A DNA stretch of 64,000 bases from Salisapilia sapeloensis (lineage: Eukaryota > Oomycota > Peronosporomycetes > Peronosporales > Salisapiliaceae). Below, one piece after another: positions 1-11,481 of the stretch (position 1 is its first letter; each line of letters starts with the position of its first letter). The notes beneath the pieces are model-generated. The model ran no database searches. It was given only the letters and a program-made list of their open reading frames with translations, and had not been told where the DNA came from. The stretch is taken from contig JAADVB010000008.1 of NCBI GenBank assembly GCA_023334545.1, forward strand, positions 62,001 through 126,000, written 5' to 3'. The translations under genes were made by a program, and so were the position numbers.

Positions 1-980
1 CCCTTCCTCCGGTCGGACAAACGACGTCAAGGGCTTTTTCGAGGGAATGTTCATCGGTTTCGAGACGGTGTATGGTTCCGGTGAGCCTTCTGTCATGGTC
101 GGAGTTGACTGTCGTCGCACTGGACCTTCCGAGTGCTCTTCAGTCGTAGGTTCGAGCGGAGGAGAGGGAGGAATATAGTCCTGAATGATCTGATTCGCTG
201 CCAAGACACCTTGAGATTGTTCAAAGAAAGCTTTTTGGCAGTTTTCCCTGTATAAAGCTGTGACGGTGAGGTATCCAAAGGGTGTGGCGATGGGTAGTAG
301 CCTGTATTTGTTGATCTGAGCCTCCTGGTCGAAGCTTGAGTCGTCTGAGATCGAGTAAGCGAGTGTGTAGTTTTCTTTGTAAAGATGGTGAGCAGGCATT
401 TGACGAAGGAAAGAATGAACGACTCGTAAGAGGACGCCGATACGTTTGCACACATCTTTTAGTTGAGAAATCACGTCTGTGGATGAATGAGTTGTCGGTG
501 CGTCGGACGTGTAGTGCACTTGCCATTGTTCCAGCAGCATTGGTGGACTCGCCGTTGTTGAAATGGATACTGTCAGTGGCCGATGGACGTCATCTCGATA
601 CGAAGATAGAATGTCTCGGACAGAAGTCAGCTCTTCAATGTCCAGACTGAACTATTTTCATACATCAGAACGTCAGTGGGATGCTAGTGACTATATATGT
701 AAAGGAAGAGGTACCCTTGCTCGTCGATGGGACTTGCGTTGATTCTGATCGACAGAGGAAGGAACTCTGGATTGGACAATCAGCTCTGCTATTTTGTAGA
801 GGAATTCAAGTACGACCTGCTCCGTCTTGACTCGACCGGCTACATGCAAGCAGCAGCAAAGACAAAGTCAGTAACAACGTGATGGGCACAGTGGATACAC
901 TGGAGGTTATAGATACATTCATACTACATACCTGCAGAAGAAGTGGATCGAGGGACTCGTCGTGGCGTAGTGGATTCCAT
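1..980 (-). CDS. ATG13: Autophagy protein ATG13, HORMA domain (C-terminus beyond window)
   Basis: Homologue of the regulatory subunit of the ATG1/ULK1 autophagy-initiation kinase. I see three exons: 980-932, 839-715 and 651 to the window edge. The introns are 840-931 and 652-714, with phases 1 and 0 that join cleanly. Exon 2 begins the HORMA fold (GRVKTEQVVLEFLYKIAEL, then IVQSRVP). Exon 3 continues it (FSLDIEELTSVRDIL, LLEQWQVHYT, LKDVCKRIGVLLRVVHSFLR, FGYLTVTALYR). These match the ATG13 pattern of a 'W..Y' strand, a helix ending in LLRxxxSxxR and a final 'FG.LTV...YR' strand. A Ser/Pro-rich tail follows and runs off the edge. The ATG at 980 is chosen because the frame meets a stop upstream. 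The gene is divergent from INTS5, with 192 bp between starts. The family call is from motif recall. Confidence 0.75.
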
Positions 981-1172
981 CGATCTCGTACTCGTCTTCT
1001 TTCTGCTCTTTTTCCGCTTCGCATGCAAATCGGTGTCTTTACCATTCTCCGGCAGGATTGCACAAACAGCACATATTTAGACGGTATGTGACTAGAGGTA
1101 CCGAAGAATAAGATCTGAATGTATTTGATTGGATGAAATGAACACGAGCACGATAAACACAAAACGAGCAAA

Positions 1173-4100
1173 ATGGAGGATCAGGAGACACCAGCGTCGT
1201 CTTCCGGTCTACCAGAATCACGACAACGGTCTGGTCTTTCATCTATACTCTCAGATGCTCCCGATGTTGATATGAGAGGTTCTAGCCCGAGAAGAAAGAG
1301 TCGAACGGGTATCTCAGGCATTATGAATTCCCCTACGGCAGACGATGATGTCGATTCGGATAGTAAAATGGATACTATACCTGATGAACGCATGGTGTAT
1401 GAGGAAATGAAAGAGGATGATGATGAAGAAGGAGAAGTGAATGATCTTCGACGAGACTTACTTGCTTCGATCCAAGCGTACGCCAAGGCAGATAATAAAC
1501 CACCGTCGAAACGCCAGAAGAAGGGAAAGCAAAAACCAAAAGCAAAAGCTCAGCTCTCAGGTATACCTAATGGTAGTGCTAAATCATAATGAGGCTGACA
1601 AGTATAATAGGAGAAGCTGCTTTGGAAGAGATACAAACAAAGTTTCGTCGTCTGCAGAAGCTGATCGAGGCATCCGCTGCATCTCCACCTACCATCCAGG
1701 AGCTTATCGCTTGTTGTCTTCGACTGTACGAGCAGATTCAAAAGAATCAAGCACTTCCGTCAGCCGTCCAGTCACATTCGACGATGGCGACTACCAACCA
1801 TGCAAGTGTGAACATTTCTGCCACTGCAGATTATATCTCTACGCACCCCATTTACTCTCTCCTATTCTCCTGCCTCCATTCCTGCTTTGCAAGTTCCTAT
1901 CACGACCAGATACAATTACAGTACGTCCGCCAAATTATCGATTGGTGCTTCACCTCTCGATCGTCGTCTCGATCACTGTGGCCGTTGACAGTGCTTGCCA
2001 CAAGCGAAAGCTTTTCTATCACTCGCATCACCTTTACATCCTTCTTACATGACACGGCAGATGATCGAGTGGATGAGTACATTACGTTCCTAGAAAGTCT
2101 TACGACCGAGCACCAATGCCAGATAACTGATGTCTTCCAAGAGCACTTGGATTTATTAGCATCTCAATCGAGTCCACTCTCCGTCGCTCACTTTGTCCGT
2201 CGATCCATCCTTCTTTTCAATCGATCGGCGCTCATTACACAATCTTGTGACGCAAGCATAGAACGAGTCCTTACACCATCGATCGTCACTGCTCTCATCA
2301 AAAACTTCTCCGTCGACACCACCAACGGCCAAAGTGTTCATGCGCACTCGTCTCTGCAGGATGAAATTCTCCAACTGCTAGAAGCACGAGGCAGTCAGCT
2401 ACGTTTCAGTGCCTTTTATATCCTCACGCTTCTACAGGATCTCTGTCTGAGTCAATCGGTAGTTTATTCATTCTACAATGAGCTCATTCGACGTACACAT
2501 GCCGATCCGACATCCTCCTTCCTAGCTCAAATAGCCAAGTCGCTTCGGTATATCGCTCACCTTACAGTGTCGCTTGCTAGAGAACTGGATGCAAGCTATT
2601 CAGAGGGTCGTAAACAACAGTTAGACATGTGGAAGCCTTGGTTACAGAACTGTCTTTCCCACGGTGCTTTGGATACACTCATCCAGACGGACTTAGTACA
2701 GGCGGAAAGCTCTCTAGAGCTCGAAAACTGTCGTTCGATCCTCTCTCTGATGTTAGCTGTGGCACAGGATGACACACCACATCTTCATGCAGTGTTGTCT
2801 GGATCTTGTAACCCACAAGCACCAAAAAAACATCAACGTCGACTGCTACAGCTTTTGTCTAGTCTCTGGTCGAATGCTACTGTCCCATCACTTGACTCAC
2901 CGACACAAGTAAGCTCTACATCTGTCGTGGAGCAATTATGTCGTGGGAAGACGTGGATACAAGATGAGAGGTTGATGAATGAATGGAAAGAGTCGTCTGG
3001 CGCGAACTTCTTCGGACCACTTTTGCAGCTATGTCTATCAGATGATCCAATTGTCTCCTATCGAGCATTGGACCTATTGCCTACAGCTAATTTCACGACG
3101 CTAGAGCAACCGCAGAGACAGCAACAGTGGCTCATGACTGGCATCTCTGTCTTATTCTATCTTCTTTCATCTCAGCGTCAGCATTTCTTGTCGCCTAGCA
3201 AACCTTTCCACCCGCCCCACCTCGGCCATGTCAAGAAAACGATTACTCGTCTCGTTCGACTGCGTGGTGGCGTCGCTCGATACCCAGCGTCTGTATCGAC
3301 GACCTTTTTCTCGCTCTTCCTGAACACTTTATTCGACATGACGTCACCTACTTCCGTCCCAGCTCACTTTTCTTTCGACAAGGATGAAGCTAAAGTACGA
3401 CTGGAACGAACGAGTACGCCGAAAGTGTCGACTTTACAAACCTCTAAGTCAATGATGTCGGACGCCACGATCACCTATCGGAAACCGATTGACCATGTCT
3501 GGGCACAAGAGCTGGAAGCTGCCAAGCTATGCAGCATGCACGCAAATGACGTTCTGAACCAGCTCTTACTATCCGGCGACGAGCGACTGATTAAGCGAGT
3601 TGTGGACCTTGTCCTGGAGAAGGCGCTACCGTGCTGTGGTCTACCGTCAGATGATAGCTACAAGGAGACGCTACCGAATCGATCGAGCTTTGACATGGAC
3701 TTGCGTATCGAGCACTGGCTCAACCACTATCCATCTTTTTTACCGCTGCTACATTCTCTCGTTCAGGCGTCAGTGTCGTTAAATGCAGCACAGCATACGC
3801 GACTGGTGCCACTGATCAAGTCTTGTCTAGTCGTCCTCATGGGTCATTGGAACAGCGTCAAGGGAGAGCTGGCGTATGAGAACATGGAGGTACCACCGTA
3901 CATGCGTAATGCCCATCAGCTCCACCTCAGCTGCGACTTGATGCGGCTGCTAGCACTGACGAATTGGCTTCCATCCGGTCTCTCGGCACGTACGAGTGAG
4001 CTGCTCCCATTAGTCCGTCCAGGAGACATCCGTGGCATCCTCTTTGCTTGCTGGTACTACCTAAGCGACTATCCTCCTGATAAGCAAAGCGGTAGTTCGA

Positions 4101-4273
4101 ACAACACGCCTTTGTCGACACCCGTGAGTTCACGTCCGTCATCCCCTGCTAATTCTCCTGGGTTGTCTGATAGAGGCTCGTCGTCGATGGAGTTTTACCT
4201 CGTTCCACTACGCAGAGCATTGCATCGGAACATGAGTAAGATCGGAGGACAGTATCCCAAGTTCATGGTTTAA
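1173..4273 (+). CDS. INTS5: Integrator complex subunit 5 homologue
   Basis: Helical-repeat subunit of the nuclear Integrator complex, which cleaves snRNA 3' ends and attenuates RNA polymerase II transcripts. Two open frames (1173-1589 and 1589-4273) overlap at TAATG, but a 50-nt GT-AG intron at 1561-1610 joins them in phase 1. The product has 1016 residues, close to the roughly 1019 of human INTS5. The first ~130 residues are acidic and Lys-rich. Landmarks near the C-terminus fit INTS5: MDLRIEHWLNHYPSFLPLL, VVLMGHWNSVKG, DIRGILFACWYYL, and the terminal LRRALHRNMSKIGGQYPKF, which corresponds to the human 'LHRNIDRLG...F' ending. A segment near residue 200 also parallels the human N-terminal region. 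A low-complexity Ser/Pro/Asn loop precedes the end. Reading the two frames as separate overlapping genes is less likely. Confidence 0.82.
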
Positions 4274-4425
4274 TACAAGAGATATTCTTTCGAAAAACTA
4301 GTTGAATGCGTCGAAAAGGCTGTACCAAAGTGCATAAATTAGACATTACTCGATCAAGTAGGACGATGGCGAGTGACACGCATCGACTGGAGATCATCAT
4401 CTACTTCTATGGGCATGACAGTGTC

Positions 4426-5417
4426 TTAGCATCGCCATCTCGGTTTCTCCTTGTTGCTCTTTAGACCGGACATGGGAGGTGTCCCTGGCGTCGTATTTAT
4501 CAAGACGCGCATCGGAGCCTCCGTCCACTTGACTTGAGAGTCCGTCAGTGGTTTACTGGATATGAGGTCGTATTCTAATGGAGAAGAGAAGCGGACTGTC
4601 TTGGAGCGTAAGACTGTTGGCAGCCCCTCACGCTGCTGCTTTAATATGCTAATACGATCGATGAGTACGTTTGCAGTTGCCATGATAAGATAGTGTTTTA
4701 CCTCTTTGTAGGAGCATGGACGGGTCCTTCCTTGGGTACGGGCGAGTCAGATTCAAATATCCTCGCCTTCTTCTGCAGATCCGGCATGGGGCTCGTCTCC
4801 ACATCTCCTGTCTGTAGGTTCCCATTCTTCCGCTTGAGTCCAGTCGATCGGCCATTAAGAGACGATCGACGGTTCTTATCTGGTAAAATATTCTCCTTCC
4901 CATTCTCGACGCTCGACATGATTTCCTCCAACTTGCGTTTCTTGGATCCAGGTGGACTCTCGCGTTTCTTAGGTGTCAAGGACTTTCGAGCATCGATATC
5001 TGGAGACCTCCGCCTCTGCTCCAAGCTACGATAACTCTCCAACTGTCGTTCATACTTTTTACACAACTCGACTTTACTGTCGAGTTTATCCTGCAGTCGC
5101 TTTAGCTGCGCTGCTTGCGTCGCAATGACATCATTCAAACGCGCTGTCTCGGACTTGGTGGAGGAGCTTTGCCAGGAAAAGGTACTTTCCGCCGCAACTC
5201 GAAGCTGTCGTTCGTGCTGCAACTGATGCGTAGAAGCCTTCTCCTTTCGTTGAATCGACTGCAAGGCTGATAAGAGGTCTAGACCAAGCGCATGGAAATC
5301 GTGGCTACAGATCTGAAAAGACCTGGCCACATCTTGCTTGAGTCGATCTAAATCGCTTCGAAGAGCTTGTGTGACGGATGCTACCCCATTGTCGACGTCC
5401 GTCATCCTCTCTTCCAT
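4426..5417 (-). CDS. Coiled-coil protein with basic, Ser-rich tail, unknown function
   Basis: I do not recognise this family. Exons 5417-4702 and 4648-4426 are joined by a 53-nt intron (4649-4701, phase 2, GTAAAA...TTAG), giving 312 residues. About residues 1-135 are Leu/Gln/Lys/Glu-rich and predicted to form a coiled coil (for example LNDVIATQAAQLKRLQDKLD). Residues ~140-235 hold basic stretches such as SLTPKKRESPPGSKKRKLEE that resemble nuclear localisation signals and CDK-type SP/TP sites. The tail (residues ~236-312) has KTVRFSSPLEYDLI and several TP sites, reminiscent of docking or phosphorylation motifs in cell-cycle or kinetochore proteins, but that is inference only. The gene is convergent with INTS5, with 152 bp between stops. 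Confidence 0.7.
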
Positions 5418-5640
5418 ATCTTCCGATCTAGTCTAAAGGCACACAAGTGGATACTAGTCGACCACGTCGTGTCGGCCGTACTTTCGTGCGCTTTCGTGTC
5501 TCCAATTGGGCGGGAAATTGGGTGAGTAATGATTGGTAGAAATGTATTTAAAATGTCCAATAAACACTTTTAAAATTGCGACCCATCACCTTTACACCGG
5601 TAGCTCATCTTCGATCGGAAGCACCACTTTTCAACATTGT

Positions 5641-7074
5641 ATGGGTGACCCAAGCTGGCGACTGCTCTTCCTCGTCACTCTCACAAGTTGCTCACTCACG
5701 GCTGCATCCATTTTGGTATTTCTCGCAGCGACAAAGCACAAGAAGCCACGGAAACGGACGTTTACTCGACACGCATCTGATACTGACTCGGAGGACCAAG
5801 ACTACACCATGTCAAGCAATAAAGGTACGTCTCTCCCTCCTCTATACCTTCCTGCAATGTCTAACGAGGTGCTTGTCCATTGTCTAGTGTACTTGAACAA
5901 CCCATCCATCTACTTTGACTATCACGTCGGGAAAGACGGAGCGGATGAATTTGAAGATGTGAAGATCGTTGCCAAAGAGATCTGCTCTCAATGGTAGAAT
6001 CCATTTACTTGTGACTAATGCCGATATACTCATACTTGCAATAGGAAGGACGCGACGGATGATGACATTGCAGTTAAAATCGTATGTGGCGGTATTACCA
6101 ACCGACTCTATCGTCTTCAATATCAAGACCATTCCGTTCTCATTCGTATCTACGGCGACAATACGGAAGCCTTTATCGATCGGACCGTCGAGAATAAACT
6201 CTTTGCACTCCTGTCGGAACGTGGATTCGCACCAACGTACTACGGTCGATTCGCCAATGGCCGAATCGAAGGCTGGCTAGACGCTCGTCCTTTAGAACCG
6301 GAAGAAATGGGCATGCAATCGCCCATCAACTTTGTCCATCTGATCGGAAAAGAGCTTGGCATCATGCATGCCATGGATATCCCAGGTGACAAGACCCCAG
6401 TCCTATGGAGTAAACTCCAGCAGTTCATGAACTTGGCGCTGGAGATCCGCTTCGAGGATCCGGTCAAGCAAAAGCGATTGGACGCACTTGACTTGCCGAA
6501 AGTCGAGAAGAAGCTCGCGTGGTTGGAAACGGTTTTGCCGTCGGAATTGAATAACCATGGCCAGAAGCTGCTGGACGAAATGGATGCAGATGAAGTCACG
6601 ACGCAAGCGTTCCAATACGCGTACGACATCGTCTTCTGTCATAACGATGCATTGAGTGGCAACATCCTTCATCACGAGACGTGGGATCGTGTCCAGATCA
6701 TTGACTACGAGTATGGCGGTCACAACTATCGTGCGTTTGACTTTGCGAATCACTTTTGTGAGAACTGTGGCTTTGATTTCGATTTAGGGAATTACCCGTC
6801 GAAAGAAAAGCAATTCGATTTCTTCGTGTCGTACATGCAAAAGGCGTCTCCGTCTCTCTTATCGACGTTGGAAAAGAATCAAGAACGTCAGCTCTTCTTC
6901 TCTGCTCTCCACGTCGTCACGAATCGATTTACCTTGGCTAGCCACTTGTTCTGGGGACTCTGGGCAGTCGTCCAAGCTGGGCATTCGCAAATTGACTTTG
7001 ACTTTCTCGAGTACGCCGAAGCGCGACTCGGGAGCTTTGATCCGCACCAGAAAGACTTCTTTCCTTCGAAATGA
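5641..7074 (+). CDS. Ethanolamine kinase (choline/ethanolamine kinase family)
   Basis: Phosphorylates ethanolamine, the first step of the CDP-ethanolamine route to phosphatidylethanolamine. Introns are 5825-5887 (63 nt, TCTAAC branch-like site) and 5994-6044 (51 nt, phase 2), giving 439 residues. The kinase core reads ICSQWKDATDDDIAVKIVCG, then GGITNRLYRL (nucleotide loop) and IRIYGDNTEAFIDR. The catalytic loop is FCHNDALSGNILHHE, followed by IIDYEYGGHNYRAFDFANHF, the Brenner-type motif with its metal-binding Asp. The start is uncertain. ATG 5641 adds a hydrophobic N-terminal segment (WRLLFLVTLTSCSLTAASIL) followed by basic residues, which could be a membrane anchor. ATG 5809 (383 residues) gives a conventional soluble kinase. 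A lone ATG further upstream is less likely. The stop lies 28 nt from the convergent neighbour. Confidence 0.88.
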
Positions 7075-7102
7075 AAAACAAGATATGCTTGTCATGATGT
7101 AT

Positions 7103-7756
7103 TTAACGCTTACGTTTCGTCTCTCCTGCAGTCTCTTGACTAATGTCGAACTGCGGCAAGTTCTCCAAGGAAGTCGACTCGCTGCTTTTGTGGAACATGC
7201 GACGAATGATCACTTGTGTCTTGTCCGGTACCACGAGCTTTAATTCGACTTTCATCTTCCCACGCTCGTCGATGGTCCGAACGTCCGTCAAATGACCTCG
7301 GCCACCTGATAATTCCGTCTCGGTTCGAATGTGCGTCGGATCACCGTACACCGTGATCAAGTTTCCCTTGACATTCACTTCCTGATTCCAACGCAATGTC
7401 TTGGTCTCGGTGAAGATGCGAGTGTACCGCGTGATGGTAAAGTCGTTCGGAGTTTGATTGATGATGACCATGAGTGCGAGCTTGTCAGCAGCTTGACGGG
7501 CAATGAGGGGCAAACCCATCGCCTCCAAGTAGTCGTTTGTCGAGTCCGACTCATCCTTGTCTAATTCCCATCGACCGGAGAGTTGTAGCGCGCCAGCACC
7601 ACTACTTGACGAGTCCGTCGGCGCACCGAATGCGTTCGTGGACATAGCATTCAAGCCTCGACTAGCGTCTCCCGGTTGCATGCCACCGACGGGCGACCGT
7701 TGAGGGATGGGAATGGAGTTGCCGACTGCATTCGGGTGCATATTCGGTGGGTTCAT
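7103..7756 (-). CDS. Calycin/lipocalin-like protein
   Basis: Single-exon gene of 217 residues starting at ATG 7756; the upstream in-frame TTG is not used. The first ~60 residues are Pro/Asn/Gly/Ser-rich and probably disordered. Residues ~60-200 look like the small beta-barrel of fatty-acid-binding or lipocalin proteins: LSGRWELDKDES (the G-x-W opening strand), then short alternating strands (FTITRYTRIFTETKTLRWNQ, KGNLITVYGD, MKVELKLV, TQVIIRRMF). In that superfamily the barrel binds a hydrophobic ligand. Which ligand this one binds, and whether it binds any, cannot be told. There is no signal peptide, so the protein is probably cytosolic. It lies tail-to-tail with the ethanolamine kinase. The family call is from fold-like pattern only. 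Confidence 0.6.
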   Translation of the reverse strand: MNPPNMHPNAVGNSIPIPQRSPVGGMQPGDASRGLNAMSTNAFGAPTDSSSSGAGALQLSGRWELDKDESDSTNDYLEAMGLPLIARQAADKLALMVIINQTPNDFTITRYTRIFTETKTLRWNQEVNVKGNLITVYGDPTHIRTETELSGGRGHLTDVRTIDERGKMKVELKLVVPDKTQVIIRRMFHKSSESTSLENLPQFDISQETAGETKRKR

Positions 7757-8426
7757 GGCTCTCGGTATTCTCAATAGCCAGGAGCTTCGTCCTCAGAAGT
7801 GCCTACCCAGCTGTCAAACCACTTTACTCGTTTCTAAAATGGATAATTCTGCAGATATGAATATACGGAGGAAATATGCAGAGTTGGGATGGTATGCAGT
7901 GCACGATTAGCTCGACCCATGCTTCAATGGTTCCAGGTACCGTTTCAGTGATACATTTCTCCGATCTTATCGCCGGTTCATGCTGAAGAGATACTCTGAC
8001 TTTCTAAATACCCGCGTGACCCTATACCGATGAAACGTTGGTGACTCTAGAGCTAACTTTGTCGAAACTCATACACAGAAAAAGACGTTACTCCTATGGA
8101 GAGATGGAGCTGTAACTGATGTTCTATCATCGAGAGAATTTGATTTGGGTTGAAAGCATGGATATTGATGCCATAGAGATAATATCAAGATTAGGGTGGA
8201 GAGTAATGTCAGATCTGCAGTCTACTAGCCGCTTATTCCCTTCGTCCTCACAGGTGGTCTTGATTGACATGAGCGCATCAGATACATTTATTTTCTATGC
8301 TGATTGCACCTACTTCCATCCATAAGTTACATGGGATAAGCCGCCGACATGTCTCGCCTTGTAAGCTCCATAATCTTTTAATCACTCGACAGCAGACATC
8401 CATTCGGCTTAACAACTTCATATACG
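7757..8426. other. Divergent intergenic region
   Basis: This 670-bp spacer separates the starts of the calycin-like gene (minus) and the GH72 gene (plus), so it must hold both promoters. I see only short open frames without coding character and no repeats or RNA gene. The last 50 nt before the GH72 start contain TCCATTC, which resembles an oomycete initiator, but the match is too short to assert. Confidence 0.5.
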
Positions 8427-10040
8427 ATGCTTGCTTCTCCGCTATGCAAGATCGCTCTTGTAGCTCTCGGTGTCTTCTTGCAATCTCTACCATCTGCGAA
8501 TGCATGGGTTGATCCGATTGTCGCCAAGGGGAACAAATTCTTTAACTCAGAGACCGGTGAAGAGTTTCGTATTAAAGGGATGGCGTACTATCCTCGTCCG
8601 AATGGCGGCGAGTTTGCTGATGTGAGCAACTACGACTGGGCCGCCGATAAGCACGTCGACGTGTGGAAACCTCACCTGGAAGTTCTCAAGGACCTCGGAG
8701 TTAATACAATCCGTCTCTACTCGGTTGATCCAGGTGAGCCGCACGACGAGTTCATGTGTGCTTGCTCCGAAGCAGGCATCTACGTCCTCGTTGGTCTTAC
8801 CGCCACGTACGTCACTATACTATATTTGTCGATCTTGCATTCCTTTGACGAGAGTTTTTAATGGCATGCACAGATGTAAGAACTGCTCTGTTCCGGATGC
8901 GAAGCCTCCCAAGTGCTACCCAGATGAACTATTCACACGAGCCCAAATGGTGTACAATGCTTTCGCCGTCTACGATAACACACTCGTACGTTTCTGTATC
9001 TTCAAGTGTATCTACTTGGCACTCATGTATGACGATCATAGGGCTTTAGCGTTGGAAATGAGAATAACCTTCAGACCAAGTATGGTAAGGACGGTACGAC
9101 CACTGCTCCTTGTGTAAAGGCGTTCTTACGAGACACACGAGAATATGCCAAGAGCTGTGGGCACAGTCTTCGCCAAGTTCCCATCGGTTTGGACATCGCA
9201 GACACTCTCCCACGCAGTCAGTGGATCCAGTACTATGACTGTGAAATTGATGACGACGAGAATACGCGTGCAGAGTGGCAAGGCTTTAACCCGTACGTCG
9301 AATGTGATCCCATTCGACACACCGAGTATGAGGACTCGACTGGTCTCCAGAAGCTCATGAAAGATTATGCTGAAATTGGGGTCTCTCGTCCGATCATGCT
9401 TGGTGAATACGGCTGCATCGAAGGCGAGAACACGGTCGATGGGTTCGCCAATCAGCGATCCTTTCGAGATGCCAAGTGGATGAACACGGAGGAGGAGATG
9501 ACGAATGAAGTTGTGGGTGGAAACGTCTTTGAGTTCACCACGGAAGTCGCGAATTTAGTCACGTCAAAGACATTGACAAAGGAGAAGGATGCAGGCAAGT
9601 ATGGCGTCGGGTACTTCCAACCAGATGACTGCAACCACGACGATATCCCGTGCAAGTTTGTGCCGTACCCAGAATACAAGAACTTACGAGAAGCATATAC
9701 GACAACACCGAACTCTACATTGATGATGAGTGACTTCAAACCGAGTCGGACAGAGACATTGTCTTGTCCAAGTGACATTAGCACCGACCTGCCTTCGACT
9801 CCAGACGTTGAAGAGCTAGCTTGTTCTGTCGCTCAGCCCAAGTGCAATGGTAAGAAGTCCAACGTCTTGGACACATCTTCCGATAGTCTGACATCGGACG
9901 ACACACCGACATCGACAGATGAAGAGGAGAGTGCGAATGAAGAGGATGGAGAGGATGCAGATGTAGAAGAAGACAGCGGATCTAGTCTCGAGAGACTACT
10001 ACTTCCAACTGCCATCTTACTAGGATATTTGACTGCTTAA
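8427..10040 (+). CDS. GH72 beta-1,3-glucanosyltransferase, Gas1-like, GPI-anchored
   Basis: Wall-remodelling transglycosylase that cuts and rejoins beta-1,3-glucan at the cell surface. Introns are 8807-8873 (67 nt, phase 2) and 8986-9041 (56 nt, phase 0), giving 496 residues. Residues 1-25 are a signal peptide (KIALVALGVFLQSLPSANA). Family landmarks are FRIKGMAYYPRPNGG, YDWAADKHVDVWKPHLEVLK, NTIRLYSVDP, the acid/base motif GFSVGNEN (Glu171) and the nucleophile motif MLGEYGC (Glu286). These fit the two-glutamate GH72 mechanism. A Cys-containing region and an acidic Ser/Thr/Glu linker follow. The end (SLERLLLPTAILLGYLTA) is a hydrophobic GPI-attachment tail after a Gly/Ser site. No CBM43/X8 module is obvious. 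It is convergent with CstF-64, with 28 nt between stops. Confidence 0.92.
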
Positions 10041-10068
10041 TTACCATACAAAGGAATCTTTTGTTGCT

Positions 10069-11295
10069 TTAACCGCTGTACTGAATGCCATACTGCTGCA
10101 TGTACTGCATGATGATCTGTCGTTCGTTCGGAGGAAGCATGTTCATCTTGTCTGGCGTCATGTCTTTCGCTAGCTCGGCAATCATCGCCATCTCGTCATT
10201 GTTATCCTCCGTCTTCATGCGCTTCTGAGCATGGTCAGGCGAAGCGGCAGCTCTTTTACGCGGGTCTCGAGCTCGCCTCGGGTCCCGACTGGCTGCTGGG
10301 GCTGGTGCAGGCGTTGGCAGTACGGATGGAGGTGGTTGGGACGGTGGTTGCGCCGATCGACCGCCCCACCTCGATGGTTTGGATGGAGCAGGTGCTGGTT
10401 GCGGAGGTCCATTTCCAGTCGGTGCAGAGCCTAAGATACCTGCGCTCGGAGGAGGTTGTGAAGGGCGGGCGTGAGGTGGAGGCATCTAGACTTGAGATAA
10501 GCTTACGAAGGCACGACTAGAATGATAAACGTACGTTCAGGAGAGGTGGAGCAGCTTGGGAGGGTGCTGGCATGGGGATACGGAGAGCTTTGAAGCACTG
10601 GACAATGGCATGCGTGAGCACTGGGTTTGCTTGCAAGATCGTCTTGGTGTAGTCTGGGTTCTGACGAGCATGTTCCTTCAGATGCATGAGCATGTCGTAG
10701 AGCTTCAACGGTCCAGAGCGATTGATAGCAGACTCGATGGCTCGTAGTAGTCCTTCACCTATTTCGGATGTTATGATGTTGATACAAGGTATGCTGGGGA
10801 GGAAGGTACCTGTGATGCCAGAGTTGGCCTTGTCCATGGAGCTTGTCTTGTCTCCTCCATCAGCAAAATCCACACGGAGGTTCCTGCCATTAATGTCATA
10901 GCCATTCAGATTGCGCATGGCACTTAAGGCTGTGGCGCCATCCGCATATTCACAGAAACCGTAGCCCTTGGGTTTACCAGTTTCTCGATCCGTGACCAAG
11001 CTATATACATGGACATTTTAGCTGTCTCATACTATATATGGTGTGTTCTGGGTATAGTACCGGAAGGTGAGTACTTCTCCTGCCTCGGAGAAGATCTCTT
11101 TGAGCATTTCTTCCGTCACATCGTACGGGATGTTACCGACTAGGAAAGAGGAATAGCGTATAAGTACACAAAATAAACTATATAAAAGGCATGCATGATG
11201 GAGAAAGTTGTAAGTAGGTTTGAGAATGAATTGGAGTGCCTACCGAACACACTGCGCTCCTTTGTCGTCACCTGCCGAGACTTGTTAGCGTTCAT
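10069..11295 (-). CDS. CSTF2: Cleavage stimulation factor 64 kDa subunit (CstF-64)
   Basis: Binds the GU-rich element downstream of poly(A) sites in mRNA 3'-end processing. Five exons: 11295-11244, 11139-11061, 11000-10810, 10758-10535 and 10485-10069. The four introns are 104, 60, 51 and 49 nt, and all phases agree, giving 320 residues. The RRM (residues ~16-95) contains [38 protein letters not shown] (RNP1) and [15 protein letters not shown]. The hinge follows ([36 protein letters not shown]), which binds CstF-77 or symplekin. Next is a Pro/Ala-rich region with [11 protein letters not shown]. The C-terminal helix bundle ([20 protein letters not shown]) corresponds to the Pcf11-binding domain. 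The MEARA repeats of vertebrate CSTF2 are absent. The first coding exon is 52 nt. Confidence 0.95.
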
Positions 11296-11481
11296 TTCGC
11301 CTCGAATATATCGTATCGCGCTTCTTGTCCACGGGCAATGTGGTTGCACGAAGGTACACATGTTGCACGTAGGGTATGTTCAAGGGTCGCGGTATCTTGA
11401 AAAGGTGCGGCGATTCCGTCATAAGGCGGTAGATCTTCCTAGCACTCTGTGTACGCATAACTACGATCCAATAAGTCTGCA
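11296..11481. promoter_or_regulatory. Compact divergent promoter between CstF-64 and ZMYND10
   Basis: Only 186 bp separate the start codon of the minus-strand CstF-64 gene from the proposed start of the plus-strand ZMYND10 gene. Both promoters and both 5' untranslated regions must fit here. I see no clear TATA box or other named motif. Confidence 0.4.

Noticed and set aside
1173-1589. A separate small acidic protein gene overlapping the next frame at TAATG
   Set aside because: A phase-compatible 50-nt intron at 1561-1610 joins it to INTS5 and gives a product of the expected family length.
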